From Nocardia exalbida NBRC 100660 (GTDB lineage: Bacteria; Actinomycetota; Actinomycetes; Mycobacteriales; Mycobacteriaceae): a stretch of DNA of 64,000 nt. Positions within the stretch are counted from its first letter, which is position 1; each line of letters starts with the position of its first letter. Shown in pieces: positions 40,985 through 51,763 of this stretch. The DNA is taken from the NCBI RefSeq assembly GCF_000308575.1, contig NZ_BAFZ01000093.1:46663-110662 (forward strand), written 5' to 3'. Made by a program: the position numbers and the translations under genes. The notes beneath the pieces are model-generated. The model saw only the letters and a list, made by a program, of their open reading frames with translations. It searched no databases and was not told the DNA's origin.

Positions 40985-41701
40985 ATGCCATTCTTCGACG
41001 GCGCGCGCGGCCGGATGCACTATCGGCGGTGGTCGACCGAGAACTCCTCGTGCACCGTGGTGCTGCTGCCCGGAATCGGCCAGCACAGCGGGCACTACCA
41101 TCGTTTCGCGCGCGCCTTGCAACCCAGCGGGGCGCAGGTATGGGCGTTGGACACCGCCGGGCACGGGTTGAGCGAGGGCGATCCGAAACGGCCCGGCACG
41201 CTGGCCGAACTGGTGGCGGACGCGCTGCGGCTGGTCGAGCTGGCTCGCGCGGATCGGCCGCTGATCTTGATGGGCCATTCGCTCGGCGCGGTGACCGCGC
41301 TGGGCATGCTCGGCGCGGCGGTGCCGGATCCGGCCGATGCGACAACGCATTCGACGGTATTGGAACGGGACTGCCCGCTGCGGCCCGCGTTGCACGCAGG
41401 CGCTCTGGCGGGCCTGGTGCTGTCGGGCGTTCCGAAGCGCGCGCTGGGCGGTGGTGCGCCGGGCGCGCCGGGAACGCCACTGCCACGCGAACTTCCGGTG
41501 CTCGCCGTGCACGGTGTGGACGATCGGCGCGCGCCGATCGATGCGATCAGGGTCTGGACTAGCCGCCACGAATCGGTAGATTTACGGGAGTACATCGACG
41601 CAGGGCACGACCTGTTGCACGAGCCGGTGCACGCGCGGGTCACTGCCGACATCGCGGATTGGATGCAGGGTGTCGTCGTGGGGTTGGCACGACATCCGTG
41701 A
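40985..41701 (+). CDS. Alpha/beta hydrolase (monoacylglycerol-lipase-like)
   Basis: 238 residues. HYRRW, LLPGIGQHSGHY (HG-type oxyanion region), nucleophile Ser99 in GHSLGA, Asp180 in HGVDDRRAP and His208 in DAGHDLLHEP make a full triad and the plan of monoacylglycerol lipases. No signal peptide. Substrate is probably a short ester or glyceride. Separated by 34 bases from the ESX-related genes. Confidence 0.88.
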   Translation: MPFFDGARGRMHYRRWSTENSSCTVVLLPGIGQHSGHYHRFARALQPSGAQVWALDTAGHGLSEGDPKRPGTLAELVADALRLVELARADRPLILMGHSLGAVTALGMLGAAVPDPADATTHSTVLERDCPLRPALHAGALAGLVLSGVPKRALGGGAPGAPGTPLPRELPVLAVHGVDDRRAPIDAIRVWTSRHESVDLREYIDAGHDLLHEPVHARVTADIADWMQGVVVGLARHP

Positions 41702-41735
41702 ACCGCTCTTCGGACGAGGAAGGGGGACGGCGCAG

Positions 41736-42170
41736 ATGCCATCACAGGAGAACGGGTTCGGCGGGGAGCCGCCCGCGGAGGTCACCGCACCCGGTGTCGA
41801 TATCGCCGCACTGAATCGAGCGGTCGACGACGGCTCGCTGTGGATCGACGGCCTCTTGGTCGCCGACGGCGCGCACGAACGCTGCGCGCGCCAGTACGAG
41901 TTGCTCGCCGACCGGGTCGAAGAGCAGATCCGCATCCTCAGCGCCGCCACCGGGCTGCCGGGATTCGGCGGCTTCGCCTCCGGCGACGCGCTGCGCGCCG
42001 GTTTCGAGCGCAAAGCCGACGGCGCGATTACGCGATTGACCGGATACGCCTCCGCCGCAAGGGATCTCGCCCAGACTTTCCGCGCCGCGGCCGCCACCTA
42101 CCAGCAGGCCGACGAAGCGCTCGCGCAGGCGGTCGAACGGATCGACGTGACGGGAGCCGCGCATGCGTGA
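41736..42170 (+). CDS. ESX secretion-associated EspC-like protein
   Basis: 144 residues from ATG 41736. After an unstructured 30-residue start, the protein is helical and ends YASAARDLAQTFRAAAATYQQADEAL, which resembles the C-terminal helix of EspC/WXG100-type ESX substrates. It overlaps the next (PPE-like) gene by 8 bases. No ESX core component is in the window. Likely a secreted partner of the PPE-like protein. Confidence 0.65.
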   Translation: MPSQENGFGGEPPAEVTAPGVDIAALNRAVDDGSLWIDGLLVADGAHERCARQYELLADRVEEQIRILSAATGLPGFGGFASGDALRAGFERKADGAITRLTGYASAARDLAQTFRAAAATYQQADEALAQAVERIDVTGAAHA

Positions 42171-43470
42171 GATGCCACGCGCAGGCGAGCGGGCCACCCA
42201 CCGGCGCACCGACCCCTCGTACGCGCCGAACGTCGAGGTGTTCGACAACCTCACACACAGCGAGATCCACGCCAAGGTGCAGCTGCTGGACCCGGCGGTG
42301 CTCTCGGGCGGCAGGCAGGCCTGGAGCGACGCGGCGGCGCACCTCGCCGACGCGGTCTTCCAGGCGCACAACGAGATTCGCGCGGTCATCGCCGACGGCT
42401 GGCGCGGCTCCGCGGCGAAGAGCGCGGACGCGGTGGTGCGCGTGTTCGAACAGAGCGGCCAGGACCTGGCCGACGTGTTCGCGGTGGTCTCGCAGCGTCT
42501 CGGGCAAGCGAGCGACGCGGCGGAAGCGCTGCGCGCCGCGGTGACCGAGCCGCCCACCGCGGCACCGGATCTCGCGGGGGCGCTGCTGGATCCGTCCCGG
42601 GCGACCAGCAATGTCGAAGGACAGAAGGCGAGTGAGCACGCCCGCCAGGACGTCGTGCGAGCGATGAACGACATCTACGCGGGTGTGTTCGTGCAGACCG
42701 GCACCGACGTGCCCGCGTACCCCGACGAAGCGGACCCGTCGGCCGCCACGGCGCCCACCCCCGTACCGGCGAGCAAGCTCGTCGGTACCGTGCAGCCCTC
42801 CCCCGACGCGCAGCCGATTGCGCTGGGAACGCACGCGCAGGAACCGAACCGCGCAGCGGAGCGGAGCGCCGGCACGGCGCCCGCCGATCAGGCGCCCGCC
42901 GCGGAGACTCCGACCACGTCCGCCGCCGCTGCCGCGCCCGCCGCCGCCCCGATCACGGCCGAGACACCGGCGACGACCGCGCCCAGGGTCGCATCCACCG
43001 CTACGACGGCGCTCCCGACGGTGGCGGCGGCCGCATCCCTCCTGCGCACCGCGCCCGCCGCGGCCGCGTCCGGACCGACCACCGCGTCCGCCTCGGCGAC
43101 GAGCGAGCCCATGACAACGCCCGCCGTACCGGGCGTGGGGAGCCAGGTGCCGCCCGAGGAACAACGCAAGCGCGACGAGCGGCGCAAGAACAACGACGGC
43201 GGCGACGCGGCGGTCACCGGCCTGAGCGCGGGCGCGATGGGCGGTCTGATGGGCGGCGCGGTGGCCGCGGTCGACACCCCGCGCGCGGGTTCGAGCGTGG
43301 CCGCGAACGCCGTGTCCGCACGCTCGGTGCCGCTCGATGACGAGGACGACGAGTTCGATCTCGACGAGCTCCCCACCTTCCTCGAACCCTCCGACGACGG
43401 CGGCGAACTCATCGGATCCCTCGATCCGACCACGCCGCCCGTCCTCGGTGAATGGTCTGAGTACGAGTGA
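42163..43470 (+). CDS. PPE/WXG-like ESX substrate with Ala/Pro/Thr-rich tail
   Basis: 435 residues. The N-terminal 150 residues are helical with a WXG-like turn (DGWRGSAAKSADAVV). The middle 170-330 is low-complexity Ala/Thr/Pro. The C-terminus has GLSAGAMGGLMGGAVAA and an acidic tail (DDEDDEFDLDELP). The order EspC-like, PPE-like, EspG suits an ESX-substrate module. ATG 42163 overlaps the upstream gene. Expected to be secreted with its neighbour by an ESX system elsewhere. Confidence 0.75.
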   Translation: MREMPRAGERATHRRTDPSYAPNVEVFDNLTHSEIHAKVQLLDPAVLSGGRQAWSDAAAHLADAVFQAHNEIRAVIADGWRGSAAKSADAVVRVFEQSGQDLADVFAVVSQRLGQASDAAEALRAAVTEPPTAAPDLAGALLDPSRATSNVEGQKASEHARQDVVRAMNDIYAGVFVQTGTDVPAYPDEADPSAATAPTPVPASKLVGTVQPSPDAQPIALGTHAQEPNRAAERSAGTAPADQAPAAETPTTSAAAAAPAAAPITAETPATTAPRVASTATTALPTVAAAASLLRTAPAAAASGPTTASASATSEPMTTPAVPGVGSQVPPEEQRKRDERRKNNDGGDAAVTGLSAGAMGGLMGGAVAAVDTPRAGSSVAANAVSARSVPLDDEDDEFDLDELPTFLEPSDDGGELIGSLDPTTPPVLGEWSEYE

Positions 43471-44282
43471 ACTGGACGCTGACCCCGGACCAGTTCGCGC
43501 TGGCCTGGTCACGCACCGACGGTGATCGCATCCCCTATCCGCTGGCCGTGCGCCTGTCGGCACGCGACAGCGGTGAGCGCGCCGCGCAGCTTCCGGCGCT
43601 CGATCACTGGTGTGCCCAGGTGCTGGATGCCGACCTGGAAGCGGCGCTGCGCATCCTCGCCCAGCCGGATCTGCGAGTGGAGGTGTTCGGTCAGCGTGAC
43701 GCGGCGGCCGGCCCGCCCGCACGGGGAAACGGCGGCCCGCCGTCCGTCGTACCGGCGGAAAGCGAACCGGCGCGCCCGATCCGTATCCTCGGCGCCGCCG
43801 CCGGGAACATCGCGGTGGTCGCGGCGCAGCGCCCCGGCGCGACGCCCGACCGTGGCGGCGACGTGCGGCTGTTCGCGGGCAGCTCGAAGAGCCTCTGCGC
43901 GCGGATCGTTTCGATGCTTCCGGACAACACTCCCGGCACGCTCCCGCGCATGACCGCTCCGCTGGCCCAGGTCGGTGAAGACAGTCGCAACCTGGTCACC
44001 GTTCCGGTCGCCGGGCCCTCCACCTCGTCCCGGATCCGCAAGCTGCTCAGACAGCCGCGGGAAGGTATCGGCCAGATGGTGGTCTCCGCGCGACGCGGCG
44101 CGGGTGAACTGCGCCCGTTCGGCGTGCTGTGCTGGATCGATGTCCTCGCCGACGGCCGGTACGCGGTGCGCACCGGCACGGACGTCGATGTCGTCGCGGT
44201 GACCGCGGAGGGTTTCGCCGCCCACCTGCGACCGCTCGTCACCGCGGCCGCGCGCACGTCGACGGCTTTCGCCGGGCGTTGA
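43467..44282 (+). CDS. EspG-family ESX chaperone
   Basis: 271 residues from GTG 43467, overlapping the PPE-like stop (GTGA). Sequence pattern (LTPDQFALAWSRTDGDRIPYPL at the N-terminus, mixed alpha/beta, GFAAHLRPLV at the C-terminus) fits the EspG family, cytosolic chaperones that bind the tip of PPE-type substrates and deliver them to an ESX secretion machine. Its coupling to the PPE-like gene supports this. Confidence 0.82.
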   Translation: MNWTLTPDQFALAWSRTDGDRIPYPLAVRLSARDSGERAAQLPALDHWCAQVLDADLEAALRILAQPDLRVEVFGQRDAAAGPPARGNGGPPSVVPAESEPARPIRILGAAAGNIAVVAAQRPGATPDRGGDVRLFAGSSKSLCARIVSMLPDNTPGTLPRMTAPLAQVGEDSRNLVTVPVAGPSTSSRIRKLLRQPREGIGQMVVSARRGAGELRPFGVLCWIDVLADGRYAVRTGTDVDVVAVTAEGFAAHLRPLVTAAARTSTAFAGR

Positions 44283-44394
44283 ACATCTCGGCGGCCCGTT
44301 ACGCGGTCAACCGCCTTGTGGGGTCGACCGCCGTCCCACGGCGGGTTCCCAACACCTCCGGCAACGGCGCGACCGGACCGTTTACGGTGTACGA

Positions 44395-44919
44395 GTGCCA
44401 CTCTACGAATTCGAAGGCAAACGGCCGCAGGTCGATCCGACGGCGTTCGTCGCGCCGACGGCGACCCTGATCGGTGACGTCCGGGTCGAGGCGGGCGCCT
44501 CCATCTGGTACGGCGCGGTGCTGCGGGCGGACCTGGCGCCGATCGTCATCCGGGAACGCGCCAACATCCAGGACAACGCGGTGCTGCACGTGCCGCCGGA
44601 CGTGCCGATGGAGATCGGGCCCGGCGCGACGATCGCGCACAGCGTGGTCTTCCACGGCGCAGCGGTCGGCGCGGAGGCCATCGTCGGCAACGGGACGACG
44701 GTGCTGGATCTGGCCAAGATCGGGGCGGGCAGCATGATCGCCGCCCACTCGCTGGTGCCACCCGGGGCCGAGATTCCCGACGGCGTGCTCGCCGCCGGAT
44801 CTCCCGCCGAGGTGAAACGGCCGATCGAGGGCACTCAGGCGCAGATGTGGGTGCGGCTCAACCCGGGCTTCTACGCGGAACTGGCGCAGCGTCACCGCAA
44901 GGGCATCGTCGAGATCTGA
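44395..44919 (+). CDS. Gamma-carbonic-anhydrase-family protein (left-handed beta helix)
   Basis: 174 residues from GTG 44395. Hexapeptide repeats build the left-handed beta helix. Metal ligands H65 (NAVLHVP), H82 and H87 (IAHSVVFHG) match the gamma-carbonic anhydrase/PaaY/YrdA family. Many members lack strong carbonic anhydrase activity and may act as CoA-ester hydrolases or bind metal only. Single gene, 112 bases after the EspG gene. Confidence 0.9.
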   Translation: MPLYEFEGKRPQVDPTAFVAPTATLIGDVRVEAGASIWYGAVLRADLAPIVIRERANIQDNAVLHVPPDVPMEIGPGATIAHSVVFHGAAVGAEAIVGNGTTVLDLAKIGAGSMIAAHSLVPPGAEIPDGVLAAGSPAEVKRPIEGTQAQMWVRLNPGFYAELAQRHRKGIVEI

Positions 44920-44925
44920 CCGCCG

Positions 44926-45549
44926 TCAGCACAGCAGCGCGGTGACCTCGGCGTCCTCGAGCTGGTGGAAATCCCGGTAGGCGCCGCCGACGCCGCCGAG
45001 CGAGCGCGGCACCCACGGGCAGACCACCTCGTCGGCCTCGTCGGCGACCCGGTGCATCGCCTCCGTGGAGGAGACCGGGACGGCGGCGACGACTCGCGCG
45101 GGCTGGTGCAGGTGCGCGACCCGGCAGGCGACCACGACCGTGGCGCCGGTCGCCATGCCGTCGTCGACGATCACCACCGTGCGCCCTGCCAGCGGGATCG
45201 GCAGCGACGCTCCGCGCAGCACCTGCCTGCGCCGCTCCAGTTCGGCGCGCTCCCGCGCCTCGATCGAGTCGACCTTCCTCGGCGTCAACCCCGTGTGCGC
45301 CAGCACATCCGGGTTCAGCACCCGGACCCCGTCCTCGCCGACGGCGCCCAGCGCCAGCTCCGGCTGCCACGGCACACCCAGCTTGCGAACCAGAAGGATG
45401 TCGAGGTCACCGCCGATCACCTCGCGCACCGCCGCCGCTACCGGCACTCCGCCGCGCGGCAGACCGAGCACCAGCGGGTTCGACGCGCGTAGGTGTTCCA
45501 GATGCTCACCCAGTGCGTGACCGGCCGAGGTCCGATCGGCATACATCAT
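44926..45549 (-). CDS. Phosphoribosyltransferase-domain protein
   Basis: 207 residues. PRPP-binding motif VVIVDDGMATGAT near residues 124-136, plus GLPRGGVPVA, typical of the type I phosphoribosyltransferase-like family found in mycobacteria beside or fused to dienelactone hydrolases. Nucleobase acceptor unknown; some members may be regulatory. Start is one of two adjacent ATGs at 45549/45546. Separated by 12 bases from the upstream nitrilase-family gene, so probably an operon. Confidence 0.85.
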   Translation of the reverse strand: MMYADRTSAGHALGEHLEHLRASNPLVLGLPRGGVPVAAAVREVIGGDLDILLVRKLGVPWQPELALGAVGEDGVRVLNPDVLAHTGLTPRKVDSIEARERAELERRRQVLRGASLPIPLAGRTVVIVDDGMATGATVVVACRVAHLHQPARVVAAVPVSSTEAMHRVADEADEVVCPWVPRSLGGVGGAYRDFHQLEDAEVTALLC

Positions 45550-45561
45550 CGATGTCGAACG

Positions 45562-46416
45562 CTACTCCGGTCCGCGCTCGGTGATCGCGAATCGCCGCAA
45601 CGCGAGGCTCGGGTTGGCGGTGCGCACCTTGCTCAGGTATGCCAGGTCGATTCCTGCGGTGAGCACGCCCGTTTCGTCGCCGAGTCCGGCGAGCACCGAA
45701 CCGGCCGGGTCCACGATCATCGACGCGCCGGCGCCCCGGGGTGCGGCCTGATCCGCGGCGGCCACGTACACGGTGTTCTCGATGGCCCGCGCGCGCACCA
45801 GCGTGGTCCACTGGTCGACCTTGCCCGGTCCGGGGATCCATTGGGCTGGCAGCAGCAGCACCTGCGCGCCCGCCGCGGCGACCCGGCGGGCGCCTTCGGG
45901 GAAGCGCAGATCGAAACAGGTCTGCATGCCGAAAATCACATCACCGACCGCGAAGGTGGCCGGGGCCTCGATCGCGCCCGGCTCGACCACATCGGATTCG
46001 AGGTGGCCGAACGCGTCGTAGAGGTGAACCTTCCGATAGCGGGTGACGAGGGATCCGTCGGGGCCGAGCACGACCAGGGTGTTGCGGATGCGGTCGCCGC
46101 CGGGAGCGACCTGCTCCACCGTTCCGGCGACCAGGAACACGTCGAACTCGCGCGCGATCTCCCCGAGGCCGGTGACGAATGGGCCGGTCAGAGGCTCGGC
46201 GACAGCGACGACCCGCTCGTCGAGCCGGGTGACGGCGAACATCGAATATTCCGGTGCGACGATTACGCGGGCGCCGCGCTCGCGGGCCGTGCGCACGTGC
46301 TCGCGCACCGCCGTGAGGTTCGCCGAGGGGTCCGTCGATGGGGCGAACTGGACGACCGCCACGTCCAGCTGATCCGGCGTCGCGTCCTGCCCCGCGGGCG
46401 AGTTGTCCAGTTGCAT
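45562..46416 (-). CDS. Carbon-nitrogen hydrolase (nitrilase superfamily)
   Basis: 284 residues from ATG 46416. Catalytic triad Glu56 (VAPEYSMF), Lys129 (RYRKVHLYD) and Cys167 (MQTCFDLRFPE). The pattern is that of omega-amidase or deaminated-glutathione-amidase-like members; no further specificity can be read. Divergent from the DEAD-box helicase with 62 bases between. Confidence 0.92.
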   Translation of the reverse strand: MQLDNSPAGQDATPDQLDVAVVQFAPSTDPSANLTAVREHVRTARERGARVIVAPEYSMFAVTRLDERVVAVAEPLTGPFVTGLGEIAREFDVFLVAGTVEQVAPGGDRIRNTLVVLGPDGSLVTRYRKVHLYDAFGHLESDVVEPGAIEAPATFAVGDVIFGMQTCFDLRFPEGARRVAAAGAQVLLLPAQWIPGPGKVDQWTTLVRARAIENTVYVAAADQAAPRGAGASMIVDPAGSVLAGLGDETGVLTAGIDLAYLSKVRTANPSLALRRFAITERGPE

Positions 46417-46478
46417 AGGTCTCACCGTATTGGGGCGGTGACCGGTGCGACCAGCACGAGGCAGTAAACTCCTGGTCA

Positions 46479-48269
<1,791 letters not shown>

Positions 48270-48379
48270 GCCGGGGAGGGTAGGCCGAGGTCAGGCGCGC
48301 TAGCTACAGTGTTGCGGTCCGTGTGTAATTCGGCGCACGCCGGCAGCGAGTGTCCCGCGAAGACACAGGAGGGCCGCGT

Positions 48380-51300
48380 TTGTTCGTGTTCGGTGATCGT
48401 GTCGTCTGCACCACCGTCGATCTCGTCCGCGCGGCGCACTGCGAGTTCGCGCTGCTGCGCGCCCTCGACGCCGAACTGGGCACCATCCCGGCCGAACCAC
48501 GAAGCACCTCGGCGAGCCAACAGGCCGCGAGGGGAACCGAGGATGTGCGGCAACGCCTTCTCGCCGACTACCGCGCACGGTTCGGTGGTGCGGTGGTCGA
48601 GATCGACCGTCCGCCGGACGAACCGGGCGATCCGGCCCGCCACGTCGCGGCACTGACCGCCGCCCACGCCGACACGGTCGCCGCGTTGCGCTCGGGCGCA
48701 CACGTGGTGCACGGCGCGACCTTCTTCGACGGCCGGTTCCAGTGCTCCGCCGACTTCCTGGTGCGTGCCGAACACCGCGTTCGCTACACCGTGCACGGCA
48801 TCGCGCCGACCACCGCGGACCGGGTGGCCGCCGCACTGGAACTCGCCGCCTGCGCCGAGGCCCTCGACCGCTCGGGCGCGCTCACCGCGCCGCTGGTGCG
48901 GCTGCACCTGGGCGAGGAGAGCAGCGCCAAGGCGCTGAGCGAGCTGCTTCCGCTGCATCGGGCGCGCAGGCGCAGGGTCGAACGCATCGTGGAGGAGAAG
49001 CTCGGCGAACTGCTGCCCGTGCAGTGGGGCGATCCCCGTTATCTCGCTTGCGGCCGCTGCCGCACCTGTGTCGAGGCCCTCTCCGCCGCGCGTGATCTGC
49101 TGCTCGTGGCCGGTATGCCGCCCGCGGCGCGCGCCCGGCTACGCGAAGCGGGGGTGAACACTCTCGATCGGCTGGCCACCACGGAGATCGCGGTGCCGGG
49201 CGTGCCGCCGCGCACCGTCTCCGCGCTGCGCCGCCAAGCGGAAATCCAGCTGCGGCGCGAAGTTTCGGGCGAGCCCACCTACGCGCTGCTCGACGCGGCC
49301 GCGCTCGGGGCGCTGCCCGCGCCCTCCCCCGGCGATCTCTCGCTCACCATCGCGGGCGGCGGGCGCACTCCGCTCGTCGTGGAGGTCGGCGGCCGGGACA
49401 CGGTGCACCTCTCGCTGCGCGGGCCGAGCGGATCGAGCGAACCCCGCGCTGCCGCCGCCGCGGAACGCCGGGTGCTCGAGCAGGTGCTCGACTATCTGAC
49501 CCAGCGCCGCCGGATCTATCCCGACCTGCACGTCTACCACTACTCGGCCATGGTGCGCACGGCACTGCTGCGCTGTACCGGACGGCACGGCGTCAACGAA
49601 GAACTCGTGGACGAGTTGCTGTGCGACGGCGTCCTCGTCGACCTGTATCCGATCCTTCGTAACGCGCTGCTCATCGGGGAGTCCTCCTACCGGCTCAGCG
49701 GGCTGCGGCGACTGCTTCCCGATTCGCCCGCCGCCGAACACGATTGCCACACGGTGCTGCGCTTACGCGATTGGCTGCTCGATCGCGCGGGCGAGCAGCG
49801 CATCGCCACGCGGGCCGTGGCGCCGGGGCGGCCGGACGCGTGGTGCGCCGCGGTCCCCGGCGAGCCCGCGCCGCCGCCGTCGTCACGGCCGTCGTCGCTG
49901 GAGGCCGCGCTCGCGGAATACGCCGCCGCGCAGGGCGATCCGCAGCACCCCGCCGCGATGATGGCCGCGGCGCTCGGCTATCACCGGCGCGAGCGGCAGC
50001 CGCTGTGGTGGGCGCACGCCGACCGGCTCAGCCATCCGGTGGACGAATGGGCCGAGGCTCCCGGGGTTCTGGTCGCCGACTGGGGCACGGTCGACACCAA
50101 GTGGCATCGTCGCCCCGACCGCCCGGCGATGCGGCGCTACCTGACCCTCACCGGCCGGATCGGCACCGGTTCGAGCGGCGCACCCGGCCCGAGCACACTC
50201 ACCCCGGGCACCACCGTCTACACCTTTTACGACCAGCCGATGCCGGACGGCATGGTCACCGGGGCGGGCCTGCGGGCCACCGCGACGGCGACGGTGCTCG
50301 GCTGCTCGGTGGACACCGAATTCGACGACACCGTCCGGCTGGAGGAATTGCTGCCCGAGAGTTGCGAACCCTACGACGAACTGCCCTCCGCGATCGCGCC
50401 CGGCCTCCCGGACTGGGACGAGAACGCGGAACTGGCGATCGAACTCGCGGCGCAGCAGTTGCTGATGACCCTGCCGGACGCCCCCCGGTCGGCCGTCTTC
50501 GACATCCTCGCCCGCCGCCCGCCGCGGCTGCGCGGCGAGGCCAGGTTGCCCGAGGTGCACGGCGACTACGCCGTGGCGATCACCGCCGCGCTGTGCGCCC
50601 TCGACGACTCCTACGTCGCCGTGCAGGGCCCGTCGGGCACCGGGAAGACCGCGACCGCCGCGCGGGTGCTGGAGCGGCTGATCACCCGGAACAAGTGGCG
50701 GATCGGCATCGTCGCGCGAGCGGCCGCCACCGTGGAGAACCTGCTCGACGCGGTCGTGCGGGCGGGCGTGCTGCCGGAACTGGTCGCCAAGAAGGACGCG
50801 GCGGCGGTCGCCCCGGAGTGGGTGGTGATCGACGCCGCCCGCTATCCGCGATTCCTGGACAACGCGATCAGCGGTTGCGTCCTCGGCGGCGATCCGGCCG
50901 ACTTCGTGAACGAGGATCTGGTGCCGCGTGCGGCCCTCGACCTGCTCGTCGTGGCCGACGCGGGCCGCTTCCCGCTGGCCGAGACCGTCTCCGTCGCGGC
51001 GTGCGCACGCAACCTGTTGCTGCTCGGCGACCCGGTCGCGTCGAGCGTATTCGGCGCCCACCCCGCCCCGATCGGCGAATCGGTACTCGGCTGGCTGGCC
51101 GAGGGACGCCAGACCTTGCCCACCGAGCGGGGCTACTTCCTGGACCGCACCTGGCGGATGCACCCGGCGGTCTGCGAACCCGTCTCCCGCCTCTACTACG
51201 ACGGGCGGCTGCGCGCCAACGAGACGGTCACGCTGGCCCGTCGCCTGGACGGCGAGCAGCCCGGCGTGGACACCGTCCTGGTGGACCACTACGGCAACGC

Positions 51301-51763
51301 CACCGAGTCACCGGCGGAGGCGCGCGAGGTGGTGCGCCGGGTCCGCGCCCTGCTCGGCATGTCCTGGACGATCGGCGCGACCACGCGCAGGCTGCATCCG
51401 CACGACATCTTCGTGGTCGCGCCGTACGCCGCTCAGGTGGGGCGCATCCGCACCCTGCTGGCCCGCGCCAAGATCGAGGACGTCCTGGTGGGCACGCCGG
51501 ATCGCTTCCGCGGCCGGGAGGCGGCGGTGGTGCTGCTGTCCATGACCACCTCCTCCCCCGCCGACGCGCCCTACGGCATGCCGTCGCTGTTGTCGCGCGG
51601 CTTGATCCACGCGCTGTGCCGCGCCATGTGGAAGGCGATCGTCATCCGCTCGCCGCTGCTCACCGAGTATCTGCCCGCGAGCACGGACGAACTCGCCGAT
51701 CTCGGCGCGTTCCTGCGGCTGACCGACGCGGGTCAGCCGAAGCAGACGCCCTCGCCCCGATAG
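48380..51763 (+). CDS. TM0106-type RecB nuclease/SF1 helicase fusion with degenerate active sites
   Basis: 1127 residues from TTG 48380 (AGGAGGG 6 bases upstream; gives the family's MFVFGDRVV start). The N-terminal part is a RecB-like nuclease (TM0106 type), the C-terminal part an SF1 Dna2/UPF1-like helicase. Walker A GPSGTGKT is intact (near 750), but family motifs are altered: VADAGRF replaces the DEAGQ box (near 858), GDPVASS replaces GDPQQL (near 883), PDRFRGR replaces VDKFQGQ and ALCRAM replaces VSRAK. In the nuclease, the usual YEV-DTKLAR segment reads YTVHGIAPTTA (near 135), losing the Asp and Lys. A Cys pair (CGRCRTC) remains. Probably an intact but catalytically altered relative. Family consensus is from memory. 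Confidence 0.85.
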   Translation: MFVFGDRVVCTTVDLVRAAHCEFALLRALDAELGTIPAEPRSTSASQQAARGTEDVRQRLLADYRARFGGAVVEIDRPPDEPGDPARHVAALTAAHADTVAALRSGAHVVHGATFFDGRFQCSADFLVRAEHRVRYTVHGIAPTTADRVAAALELAACAEALDRSGALTAPLVRLHLGEESSAKALSELLPLHRARRRRVERIVEEKLGELLPVQWGDPRYLACGRCRTCVEALSAARDLLLVAGMPPAARARLREAGVNTLDRLATTEIAVPGVPPRTVSALRRQAEIQLRREVSGEPTYALLDAAALGALPAPSPGDLSLTIAGGGRTPLVVEVGGRDTVHLSLRGPSGSSEPRAAAAAERRVLEQVLDYLTQRRRIYPDLHVYHYSAMVRTALLRCTGRHGVNEELVDELLCDGVLVDLYPILRNALLIGESSYRLSGLRRLLPDSPAAEHDCHTVLRLRDWLLDRAGEQRIATRAVAPGRPDAWCAAVPGEPAPPPSSRPSSLEAALAEYAAAQGDPQHPAAMMAAALGYHRRERQPLWWAHADRLSHPVDEWAEAPGVLVADWGTVDTKWHRRPDRPAMRRYLTLTGRIGTGSSGAPGPSTLTPGTTVYTFYDQPMPDGMVTGAGLRATATATVLGCSVDTEFDDTVRLEELLPESCEPYDELPSAIAPGLPDWDENAELAIELAAQQLLMTLPDAPRSAVFDILARRPPRLRGEARLPEVHGDYAVAITAALCALDDSYVAVQGPSGTGKTATAARVLERLITRNKWRIGIVARAAATVENLLDAVVRAGVLPELVAKKDAAAVAPEWVVIDAARYPRFLDNAISGCVLGGDPADFVNEDLVPRAALDLLVVADAGRFPLAETVSVAACARNLLLLGDPVASSVFGAHPAPIGESVLGWLAEGRQTLPTERGYFLDRTWRMHPAVCEPVSRLYYDGRLRANETVTLARRLDGEQPGVDTVLVDHYGNATESPAEAREVVRRVRALLGMSWTIGATTRRLHPHDIFVVAPYAAQVGRIRTLLARAKIEDVLVGTPDRFRGREAAVVLLSMTTSSPADAPYGMPSLLSRGLIHALCRAMWKAIVIRSPLLTEYLPASTDELADLGAFLRLTDAGQPKQTPSPR

